This document shows, in pieces, positions 13,501-25,500 of a stretch of 64,000 nt of DNA. The stretch's first letter is position 1; the number at the start of each line of letters is the position of its first letter. Source of the DNA: Nereocystis luetkeana. Taxonomy: Eukaryota > Sar > Phaeophyceae > Laminariales > Laminariaceae. Position numbers and translations under genes: made by a program. The DNA lies in assembly GCA_031213475.1 (NCBI GenBank), contig JARUPZ010000014.1, positions 2,790,001 to 2,854,000 of the forward strand, given 5' to 3'. The notes beneath the pieces were generated by a model. The model had not been told where the DNA came from. It saw nothing but the letters and a program-made list of their open reading frames with translations, and made no database searches.

Positions 13501-16500
13501 ATCTATCTGGCGGTTCTGCGATCGGTGTATAGCGATGGGCCAGTTTTTTATTTTTATTTTTTTATTTGCCTTCTGACAATGTGCAGGGCGTTATTCATAC
13601 AAAATGAAAAAGCTGACGTAATTCATCGAATACCACCAACTTCATCGAACCGATTCTCCTTCCCTGCGTGTACCCCCTTGAATATGCACCCCCACCATTT
13701 ACCGAGATATTTGACCTACTATGTATCTATACGCCATGCTTCCTACTCCGCATCTACATTTCACCCCCACGCCATGGGAAATAGTCCTCCCTCCTCCTCC
13801 CTTCTCCCCCTGGCGGCCTGGCGGTCTCGCAGGGCGAGCTTATAAAACACGTGCTTTGCCATCAACTGCAATGCGCTCGTAAAGATGGCCAGCTGCTGTA
13901 TATTGGTATACCTGGTACCAGGTATATGGTATGAGCACTTTACCTGTTGTTGTGTCTACTGTAGCGTCATTTTCATCCCGTTTCGATTAAACCTTCTTCA
14001 ACCCGTTCATGATCTAGGTTTACGTGTATAAAGTCCGTGCAGCACATAACTTTTGAAGTCTGTTCATTGCACAGATCGAATCGAGAAAAGACAACACAGC
14101 TGACGCTCGCTACAACATGAACTCCCGCAGCAGAGTATTTATAACATGGCAAAAAAAAATCGTGGGTGGAAGGTCCCAAGAAACCTATCACGATTTTGAT
14201 AGTCGAGTTCGGCGGTTGCAACATCTCTTTTGAAACCAACTGAAATTCGGCTTCGGCCAGCTCGAAAGGGGAGTTTCTAGTTTTTTCGTCGCTGTATAAA
14301 TTGTACGTGGCGTCTCGGATTCGCTCGTAATGTAGCGATATTGGCCGTGATCAGCACGGCTAAAGAAAATAAACCACCACCCTCACCACAACAAAAGGGC
14401 ACCTTGGTGCTGTAAGTATACGTGTTATAAGGAAATATTATTACGGGGGACCCTAGGACCTATGGTGTACATAAAAACCTATATATTTAACCATTTTTAC
14501 CAACAATATTTGGTCCCGTTAACGATGGCCCCCCGTAATAGTTTTTCGTTCCCGCATGGACTTTTTATCCCCCGAAAAAATATTTTATTTTCTCTCAACC
14601 ATAGACAAAGAGACTCCCTAGATTCTGCAGCTTCGTATTCCGTCCTCCTTATATACGGGAGGTAAATCCTGCATCAGGCCATATAAAAACCCGTGTTAAG
14701 CGCGATCGAAATATACAGACAGGTCGCAAAGATGAGTTTCTACGAAATCCTCGATCGCACAGCTATTGTTTTTCAATTTTAAATACATGTAAATATGTCT
14801 ATATACTGCACGAAGTATACCTTATAACAGTAGCACGAAAACCAACACCCCCCGATCGGGCGAAGTTCCATGCTGATTTGTTCGACAACAAGGAAAAAAT
14901 CAGGGCTTTTCGCGGGTCATGACCCGATCCGCGGGTCGGGTCAGGGTGGTCTCAAAATCTCGCGGGTCAGGTTGGGTCGGGTCAATTTTTTTCAAAATCT
15001 CGCGGGTCGGGGTGGGTCGGGTCAAAATTTTGAAAAATCTCACGGGTCGGGTCGGGTCGGGTCGGGTCGGGTCGGGTCGGGTCGGGTCGGGTCGGGTCGG
15101 GTCGGGTCGGGTCGGGTCGGGTCGGGTCGGGTCGGGTCGGGTCGGGTCAAGAGGTTTTAAAATCTCGCGGGTCGGGTCGGGTCAGGTCAGGAGGTGATCA
15201 AAATGTCACGGGTCGGGTCGGGTCATGACCCGTGAGATACCTGTCATTCGCGGGTCAGGTCATCATGACCCGCGACTTTTTTCCGGCTGACCCGCACGCC
15301 CGACCCGCGGGTCTGGCCCACGGATGACTATTTTTGCTAACATGTGCAGCTACCCGCCGGAAAGCCGCCTTTGTGACCCGCGGGTCTGGCCCGCGGGTCC
15401 GGCATTGTACAACAAAAAATACTCGCCGTTTCCCGCCCAAAGGCTTCTCTCGTACCGATACGTAAGACCCCCGAGAGCATAGAGCGTGTAGTATAATCAC
15501 ACGCGAATCCCGGGTCGGATGAAGTCGCGTACAGCAGTAGTATATTATTGTGTTCATGTTCACCTCCATCCCTTTCCACAAAAATAAACGGCCACACACT
15601 CTCATGCAGGGTGCACCAATGAAGACAAGACATGACAACAGTGTAGAAAGCCCGCGCTCGTCGCGGCAGCAGCAGCAGCAGTAGCAGCAGCAGGTCCCGG
15701 ATCCTCGCGGATCGTGGCCCCCGCTGTCAGAACCTCCGCTTCAGTGCTTGCTGCTGGAGCTTGCACAGCTAGGTCGCTCGCCGGGGCGCCAGCAGAAGCC
15801 ACCGGGTCAGAGCTATAGGGCCGACCCAGGGGCCGGGAGGTATCCGCCCGGCAGAGTGCGGGTGTGTGCCTTTCTCCATGACATTGTCATCTTATTTCTG
15901 ATCATCATGGTCTTTTTTGAAGCGCACACCACACAATGCATAAAAAAATACAAAGAATGAAAAAACCGAATACAAACGTACGACATTTTCGGAAATGTCA
16001 AGGGACCTAGGACCATCCAACCGACCAACGTACCAACGTTTACGTCTTTGGACCCGTGATATTTCGTCGTTGACCCGTGAGATATGTCATGGGCCCAGTT
16101 GACCCGACCCGCATGAAACCCGTGTCTCACGGGTCAATCGGAAGGTGGCGGGTCGGGTCGGGTCAGGAAGTGTTGAAAACCTCGCGGGTCGGGTCGGGTC
16201 AGATCAAAGGGTTTTGAAATCTCACGGGTCGGGTCGGGTCGGGTCAAGAGGCTTTGGAATCTCGCGGGTCGGGTCGGGTCGGGTCAAGAGGATTTCAAAA
16301 TCTCGCGGGTCGGGTCGGGTCAGGTCAACACACCTAAAAAAAATCGCGGGTCGGGTCGGGTCAGCTGACCCGACCCGACCCGACCCGTGAGGTTTGACCT
16401 AACCCCCGAAAAGCCCTGGAAAAATTGCAAACGCCGAGCAGCACGCTATGGAAAAATATATACCTTGGACAGATGATCGATTCCGACTTGATGATCTAGA

Positions 16501-19500
16501 ATCTTTCAGGGCAGATATATTCCTGATTTGTAGGATCTGCATGATTTAGCTCATGTTGCCGAGTGGGAGCCATGTAATCTGCGTGATCTAGGACATGCTT
16601 CCTGGGTTGGATATGTACTATACAGATCCTGCACACCACATTAGGGCGGCAGGTGGGCAGGTAGGTGATCTGCGTCATGGTCAGTCCGAGGCGTGGAGAG
16701 ATCTCGACGAAATCTTTCCAAATCCACCGTTTTCGTTTGTGTCTGCCCCTGAAGGCATGTTTTCGAGAAAATCGGCTCTGAAAATCGTCCCAGGGGGTGT
16801 CTATATCTTTGATGCTAGAGCCTCTGTCATGGGAGAGTTTTTTTTCCCACGTTTGTGATGTATTTTTTCCAAATTTGTGAAACATAACTTCCCTAGATTG
16901 CTGACCTCTGTTAAATTACACACAGTTGATATCTGGAATTTTTTTCGCAGACGTGGAGATAACCATTGAGGAGCGAATGTTTTTCTACTGTCCTAACGGG
17001 AGCTCGCGCTCGCAGAAGTGAGAGGAGATACACGCACACACCGTGTCGTACATACAGCTGCTGACTTCGGACTGTTACTAACTGGCGTTTAGATACTGAC
17101 TGCATCATACGTTTTTCATCCCCTGACCCAGCAGCGCAGTTTTTTACGTCGTTTTTTTCCGTTTTGTTTTTTTTTGGCCGATGCTACTGTTGTGATCACC
17201 ATTTTTGTTCGTAAGTTGTATGTGCCCCGAACGATGCAGTCGAGATTTCGTACTTGTTGGAGAAAAGGGGTGACACACAGTGTGCACCTACGTACGAGGC
17301 AAGGGAACTATCGCCAGCCTTTGGTTGATTTGGGTCTAATTGGCGGATGGTCTCGGGCGACGCTTAGTTCTGTTCGTCTCTTACACGAGGTGTGTCAAAA
17401 TCATTTTCTCGAATGCCGAGTGGCAAGCTAACCTCCAAAGACGACCCTGCTATGATTTTTGAGGAGATTTCTGTTCCAACTGCAAAACTGGCGCTACAAA
17501 ATTCCAGGTGAGTCGTTCTCCGAAACCTGGATGCAGTTCCGAAGGGGTCAGTATTAAATTCAAATAGATACGGGCATGCACCACGCAAAAAAACGGGGAC
17601 GGTATCTAGGCATCCCCTGGCCACCTTTTTTTTTGTGCGCCCCCTCCTTCCCCCCCCTGAATGCTTCCTGCGCTTTTTTTGTGCTTGTAGCTCACCCGTT
17701 TCCCCTCTTTATCGGCGTCTTTCAAAAGTTGCTCATATTCATGTGCAGTCCAAGAGTTGCTTGTACTTCTGTGCAGACCGGTACCAGGTGAAATATCTAA
17801 ACGTTCATTACGATAACCCTTGCTGGTGCGGAACCAACCCCCTCCAAGTCCGCCGGCTCAACCCCTACTCTCTTTTCCCTTTCCCCGATATCGCTCAAAA
17901 TCAAAACGCCATGCTGCAGCACAATATACGGTACCCTCCGTCCCCACGAGCCGAACGGATGCGACGGAACTAAACGTGCAAAAATCCGCCGGTTCGCCTC
18001 TCTCCCCTTTCTCCGTCATTGCTCAAAAGCAAACGCCATGTCACGATGTACAGCACCCTTTACCGCCGCGGGTTTAACAGCTGCCACGACTGGAAAAAAC
18101 CCTCTCGCTCACACCCCTCGTCCCCCGCCCCCTCTCCCTATTCCCGCTATCGCTTAAAACCAAAAACGCCACAGCACGATATACAGTACCCTCCGCCGCC
18201 GCGAGCCGAACGGATGCGACGAAAAAGAGCTGGTAGGAAGGGTTTTCCACACTTCCACATCGGCGGATAAGGGTGCTCGCGGAGAGGCCACCGGCTCTGG
18301 TTTTGCTGGTGGAGGGGGCGGCGGTGGTGGAGGTGTGGGGGTGGGGGGCGGGAGCTTGGCGGGGACTGCGGCTGACGGATCTGACAATCACCCGTTCTCG
18401 AAGACGAAGGTTCGAGGCGCGGTGACTCTCCTCAAGTTCGCACAGGTAAACACATGTAAACATATATGAAACTAATTAATTTTATCTGGTCGTTGTTGTT
18501 ATTTTGTTCGCCCTCCGATAATGTGCAGCGTGTCAATCGCAAAAAAAAACCGAAGAAACAATAGCGAAGTCGCAAAAAAGAGCGGCATCCCAAACCGATT
18601 GACCTATGTACGAAAACCCTCCTATAGACTAAAACGCCTCTACATCTCATCCAGAAATGGCTACTGAGCTCCCTACCCTTGCGCATTCCAACGAAGCATT
18701 GACCAAAAACCCGCTCTCTTCTTCTCGTTCTCGTTTTTTTTCACGATAGTGCTGTTATTTCTCGTGTTCTTGCCCCCGAGCTTGCTTTTTTCTTGCTCAT
18801 GCTCCTGCCTCTTGTGATAGTTTGGGCGTGGCGTGTGAGGTGTCCCTGCAGTCTGCTTGGAGTTCCCAGCGAGAACCGAGTGGGAGTGCTTTGATCGCGG
18901 CGTGATTTCTCGGGGTGCTCATTTGTTGCTTGCCTTAGTCATTTGACCATTGCCCACCCATCCCTTTCGAGACGGAGCGCAGGGGGGGGGGGGGCGACGG
19001 CGGTCAAATGTGCTACAGTATAACGCCCTTTTTTGGCCTTACTATACCCCTAACGTCTTTCTTCAACCACCTCTCTCTTCTACTTCATACATTCCCCACC
19101 CCCCTCATTGATTCTGCGAAGGCTGTACGTGTGGGTCGTGGCGATGCCGCTGGTCAGCACGTGCTCTACGTGGCCTATGAGCTGCCGACCTTCAGCGACT
19201 TCGTCGCCCGCCACAATAGCCATCTCGTGGAAATGGGTGAGCCGAAGACAAATCCCTATGAAACAGCAAGAGCAGGAGCAATCGTCGTGATAATAGTCCC
19301 TGCTAGGCAACGCTCAGGGCAATGGTTCCAAGGCTATATTCGGTAGGGCACGTATCAAAGTGTACCCGGGGTGGATGCTCGGTGAATACCTTACCGAACC
19401 TTACCGGAGTGTTTGGTACGCCCGCGATATCCTACCGAACGGTCAGATTCGGTACGAACTCAATACCGATACCCAACACTCCGGTAAATTCGGTACACCC

Positions 19501-22500
19501 ACCAAAGGTACCCCGGGTACCAGTACACCCTACCGAACGTACCCATGAATCACAATAATTGTGTAAAAGAATGAGCACACGTTGCAACAGAAACAGCAAA
19601 CTGCGCGAGCATAGTTTTGACTAAGAAAGGCACTGCCGTATAGTAGCTAGCTGCCAGGCTGACGTTTATGAGATCGTTCAACGGCTTTACGTTCAACGGC
19701 TTTGTCACCGTCCTACCTTGGGCTAGGGGCACGATGCTGTCTAAGCCGAACTGCTGTTGGTGTTTAACCGCAAGGTCCTTGTTGTTTGGTCGGGATATTT
19801 GCAGTTTGCCGGTGAGCTGTCATGTTGCAGACGTTTGCTTATCTCCACTAGGCTTTTTATTTTTTTTGCAAAGTTTTTGGGAGAGATCGATGTTGACGTT
19901 TATGCTACACATTAACGAAATGGAAATGTCAACAATTGTTGAACAACAGCAACGACGACAGCACCTGCATTCAATCACTATACGTAAAATGTTTTTCGAA
20001 AGGTACGAGTACCCGTAAAAAACTATCAACGTTCATGCCACCGTCGGTTGTGGTGTCTTGCTGCTGATGTGGTTAAATTTCAGCGCGAGAGCTGGGCGTG
20101 GACATGACGGCGCAAGACTGGAAGAGCCTGTTGGAGCCTGAGCAGGCCGGGGGCCGTCCGATTCCGTCCCCCAGCCCTACCAACCAATCCGAGGTGATGT
20201 TTTTACCCGACTGCGCCAGTAGAAATTCCCCATGGCTGGAGGGGGGGGGGAGGGGAGGGGGGGGGAGGTGGTGCCTGATCACCCGCCACCCCCTCTCCCC
20301 CGGTGGGCGGGTGAATGATACGCCTTCGGACCGTTTTAAACCCGTCTCAATCTCCACTGGTTCCACCCCCAACCTCCCCCGCTCCAACCCCTCCCCCGAC
20401 CCTATCTCCCCCTTCCCAACACCAACCCCTCCATCCCTCCACTCACCCCCCAACCCCCCTCCACCCGAAAGCAGAGCTCCACCTCGACGGAAAATTCTGC
20501 CGCTGCCACCGCTGCTAGCGAAGGGCCTCGCTCGGTTTGGGCCGCAGAGTCACCCAACGGTGCCCTTGGGGCCCTCAGGCGGCCGTCCCCTTGCCCTAAG
20601 CCACCCCAATCCCACCGCTTCCCAGGAATCCCCTTGCCATCACCGCCTTCCAAGCAGGGAGCACCGCAGTCTCCGGCCCATGGGGTGAGCGGAATGCCGG
20701 CCGGTTTACTTTTGGGGGGTGGGAGGGGAAGGGGGGGGGTGTACTCGATAGGAGAGATGTACTCGATCTCATGCGTGGCCGTAGTCGTATGACCATAGAC
20801 CCTCGCATCCCTACAAGGCCGGGACGGAGCATGTCGAGTGTTCACCGACCAGGCAGACATTGCTTGCACCAAGCGCGAAGCGCCGTGAGGTGTCCGGCGA
20901 GTCGCATGAAGGGTGAGCTGCATCCTACTAAGAACCGTTTTTGAGGCGGACTTGCATATGGATGACAGCTTCAATTAGTTAATTTAATTTCCGGTGTAGG
21001 CACTTCCAGAGACAGCAATGGGAGTACTATGTAACTGCCTCTTGGGTGCCTTACCTTGAACACTACGTGATACGAACAATTCCTTTGTGCAGAGTAAATA
21101 TTCTTTACCTTGCACAAATGAACTAACTCGACAAACAGCTGTGGGCGACCGCCAAAAACAAATAAAAGCGGTACCTTGGTTGTCTAGCTCACGTAGTGAG
21201 CGGCATGTTTTACAGTGTCGTTGTCCGTTGTCAACCGACGCCAACCCAACCTATATATAATAGAGGGGAAGGGGGGGGGGGGGTTCCTCACGTACTGCAG
21301 TGTACGTGGGAGGGGGGGGGCGAGGAGTATTTCCTTACATAACTGGTACTGGTACTGCGGCGTACGTATTGTTTTGAGTTGTTTTTTTAATCCAACAGGA
21401 GTCTTTGTTTCAGCCTGGTGTGGTGACCTCGACCTAGGTTTCAGGGGTATGGTCTAATGTGATAACATCATCATCATTGTCATCCCCGCCGCGCCCGTTT
21501 TCACTACCCTGTTCCGAATGGTTGGTGTTGTCGCTGTCCTCACGGCGCGACGCAACATATCATGTTGAACATATACAGGATGTAAATGAGGTACAATACA
21601 TCGTGATGTGTATGTCCGATGTGTGACTACGCTGATATCATTGTCCCCTCCTCTATTAGGAGCAGGAACGGTGCTCCGTCTCGAAAGCAATGCGCGGTCA
21701 TTGGTCATTGACTGACTAAGCCCGGTGCTCTTTTTCGAAAGGGAGTCGTGATCAATGGCCAAATGACTAAGGCAAGCAACTACCCCCCCCCCCCCCCCAC
21801 CCCACGCGCGCCTCCCACCCGCGTTGCCCCGTTCCCATCCTGGCATTGTCCGAACCGTCCGTGTTGTCGATGCCCTTACAGCGCGGCGGACGAGGCCTGT
21901 CGTCCAGCCCGCCAGTCCAGTCATCCTTTGCCAGCGAGAAGCATTTCTTCCTCAGACCCTCCTCGGACCGCACCGCGGCGGAACACGCTCTGTGGCACGG
22001 CGGTCAACTCTTACAGCTGCAGCCTCAGTCAGGGACGTCGGCGGCGTCGGCGGTGGCTGCAGCATCGGCGGGAGGCGGGGGGGCGGGGGGGGCACCCCAG
22101 TCACAGCTACACGGACAGACTCAACACCTTCAGCAGCAGCAGCAGCAGCACCAGCACCAGCAGCAACAGCAGCAACAGCAGCAGCAACAGCAGCAGCTCG
22201 GGCTTCAGTACGCGCAGCACGCTTCCACGGTGTCGTCATCCACGTCCTCGATCAGCGGCGTCTGGGGACAGGCCGGCCCCGGGCTAGCCCAGAGGCTACA
22301 GGGCCTCGCGCCTCGAGGAAGCTCGGTGCCTCCTCCTCCGGCGGCGCCCATGCATGGGCAAGAAGACGCGGGGATGGGGTCGCAGCATCCCCGGGGAGGG
22401 GGGGTTTCTATGAGCATGGGAGGGGGTGCTATGGGCGTGGGAATGATGAGCATGCCGCAGCAGCAGCAGTCGATGTTGTCAGCTTCGGAAGGTAAGGTAG

Positions 22501-25500
22501 CGGGGTACAGAATGCCCCCTACCCCGGCACCGCCCCCCCCACCCCCCCCTCAAAGTTCGCACGACGGTCCTCTGTTCGGGGGTGGTGGCGGTGTTGGTCA
22601 AGGCTCCAGCAATTCTCTCGGGTACGGCCTCGGAGGGGACGGTGGCGGCGGCGGCGGCGGCGGTGGAGGGGGAAGCGGAGGCGTAGGGGTCGGTGGTGGG
22701 GGTGGACGCCCCGGCTTCGCTCAGCACCCGTCTCAAGTGTTCTCCGTGATGACCGCTGCGGGCGGAGGAGGTGGGAGCGGTGCTCCCGTCGGCGTTGTGC
22801 AGGGTGGCCGTTGTGGTGGTGGCGGCGGCGGCGGTGGCGGAGGTGGAGGAGGAGGGGGTGGCAGTGGCCACGTGTCGGGGCTTGGTGCTGGAGTTAGCGT
22901 CGCGGGGCAGCGTCAAGGCTACGGTCACGCTCCGGGAGGGGGAGGGGGGGCCGGAGCCGGGATCGGCCAAATTTGCCACCAGAGCCACGGGCAACAGCAG
23001 CAGGTGCCTTTTTCATCCTCAGCCTGCGCTCACGGTAGCGGCCACGGCGGGATGGGGTGGACGACGGGATTGGCAGGGCAAGGGTCGTACGGTGGTGGTG
23101 GCAGTGGCGGTGGCCATGACGCCATCGGAGGTGCGAGCGGTGGTATGCGCCAGGCGCTGGAAGGGACGGCGGCGGGGGCGGACCGTGGGAAGCTGACCAG
23201 GCAGTACCACCTCTCGTTCGGCCAGCGTAAGGCGTCGACGCCCCTTCCTCCTTCTGCGGCCCAGCAGCCCTCTCCGGCGCACGAGGTAGGTCCCGGACTG
23301 CCCGCGCCGGTCCCGGTCTCCCGCGAGCTGAGGAGGCAGTCTTCTCTCCCTCCCCTCTCCGGAGCTCAGCCGGTGTTCACCCCGACGAGAATGGCGCAGA
23401 CCCCGCCCGCTGACATGTCGCGGTTGAGCTTCCTCGTTAGCGGAGTGGAAGGAGGAGGTGGGGATGGAGGTGGAGGAGGAGAGTGTGTCGGCGGCGGTGG
23501 GGGCGGTAAGTTGGGCTCTGAATTTGGGGTAGGGGCTAGGGGTGGATGCAGTGCGCAGGCCGACGCTGCTGCCGCTGCGGCCGCTGCGGCCGCTGCTTCT
23601 GTTTCCGGCGACTTCGCGAAAGTACTGGAGCACGAGCGGTCGAGATTGGGCGTCCGGGGTCGCAGATCTTCTCCGGCGGAGTCACGGATTGCCGCTGTCG
23701 CTATCGCCACCCAGAAAGCGGCGGCGGAGGCTGCGGCGGAGGCTGCGGCGATCGCGACTGCCGCGGGTGCTACGACGTCAGAGCACAAGGAAGCTGCTGG
23801 CTCGTCGGGTGCGGCTGTAACTACAACTACCTCCGCTGCTGTCAACGTCGCTGCTACTAGCGCTGCTGCTGGTGCGACTGGTGCTGGCGCCGCTGCTTCT
23901 TTTACGTCCAAGGTCTTGGCGTCGTCGCCTTCTGGCGTAAAACCGACGGCAGGTTTGTCGGAATCGGCAGCTCACGTGAGAAAAGCGGAGACCGAATCGG
24001 TCGCGGGTGCGACGGAGAGTTCCACGGAATCGGGGGCTAGGGCGAACCCGGCGGCGGCGGCGGCAGCAGCAAGGGTGACTACGAGGTCGGAGCCGAAGGA
24101 ATCGGCAGGATTCGCCCACGGGTCGAAAGAAGAGACAGCTAGCGGTGGTGGCGGAGGCGGCAGGTGTAACAACCGTGGAGGAGTTGGAGGTGCAGGGAGC
24201 GGGGTGGACGTCGCTCTGGAAGGCGTGTCTATGGGGGGGGAAGGGGGGCAGGGGCAGGGGGACCGCGCAGCGCTGCCCGGGCTGAACGACTTCGTTTCGA
24301 ATGGACCCAGGTGAGTTAAGGCGCACACGCGCGGGAAAGACATCCGACGCATTGCCGCGACAGGGGGAGCACTTCTTTGGACATGATATTTCTGACTGAC
24401 TGGGCTTTCCGAGAGGAATGTGATCATCAAACGAAGCTTGTATGGGCAGTACAGCGAACAACCGCTCACCAGGGCCAACAGCACCAACAGTCAGAGCGGT
24501 ACCTAAAATCGTTCGGAATCCCGTTCGCGTTTTTTTGTATTACTTGTATACGTATACAGCGGTTCGTGGAATTTCATATCGGGTTCTAGCGTGTAGTATT
24601 TCTCATTTTGTTGGGGGGGTGAGGTATAGAGCTCCTGTACTCTAATCAAGAGAGGAGCCTCAGAAGAGAGAGGCCCCATCCCTACCGCCGTACCGCAGCA
24701 TGAGTCGTCTGGAGGGGCGATCGTCACCGTGAAAAGGGTTTTCATACACCTTCGAGACGCTTCTTTAGAGGGGCCGTTTCTGACGTGGGTCATATTTTAT
24801 TTGGCTCGATTTTGGTATTTCTGGTTGACGCCCGTTCATGGCCGATACGATGGAGGATAGAAGCCATACGCATCTCGCGATGGCTTCAGCGTTTCTCCGA
24901 GGGATTCTCAGCATAAACATCCGGTAAAATAAACGCTTCTCCAGAGGCGTGGTTCGAGTTTTTTCCACTGCCGAAATCCGACGAGCGCCATTTGAAGCTT
25001 CCCCTCGCCAGAAAATCGGCCTATTTTCTGATTCAGAGCTAATCACTTTTTGGAGGGGGGCAGATTTTGGGTATTCGGCAGTAATTCGAACTGCGCCGGC
25101 AAAGACTCGTTTTTTTTGTACTGGGCACCCCTCGGAGAGTGCCGGTATGTGGACTTACCCCGATCTCCGCACGGCCGACTGCGTCAATTTGCGGGAATAT
25201 ATTTGCGACTGGCCGAAAAGGCCCGGTCGAACGGAATAAAATCTGGTCCGCAAAATGTACGGTCTTACCGAGGCCTATGTTCCGCTTTTTTCTTCCCCAC
25301 TGTTTTTTTCTTCGTCGTCGTCGTCGTCGTCCCCCCCCCCCCCCCCCCCCCTTTTTCTGTCGTTTTTTGTCCCTAGGCGACGCGGCCTCGCCGCGAGGTA
25401 CAAACGTGGGTTTACCTACTTTAGACTAGACGCCAAGCATCCAAGTCATCGGGCGCTGCTCCTCCCTATATACTTATCTCACCAGGCACCATCTGTTTAG

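Larger units (their letters stand above)
12144..18240 (+). other. Intron 7 of the RR-TZF gene (6.1 kb)
   Basis: The largest intron. It contains the degraded exon-7 copies, a truncated poly(C)-family repeat (13196-13450), a MITE (14437-14541), two GGGTC arrays (14918-15236 and 16090-16400), a GATC-rich repeat (16450-16690) and a tandem array (17850-18220). A short Ala-rich minus-strand frame at 15602-15802 has no supporting signals. One or more small exons could be hidden here; the phase model does not require any. Confidence 0.55.

Noticed and set aside
15602-15802. Ala-rich minus-strand frame inside intron 7
   Set aside because: It coincides with a GCA/CAG microsatellite and has no splice or start support.
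21952-24487. Several Ala/Ser/Pro-rich frames on both strands over exon 12
   Set aside because: They are shadows of the exon 12 low-complexity sequence; only the chosen frame is open throughout and in phase with its neighbours.
25085-25250. Possible exon reading FFLYWAPLGECRYVDLPRS
   Set aside because: The preceding AG lacks a pyrimidine tract and the phase does not match the end of exon 12.
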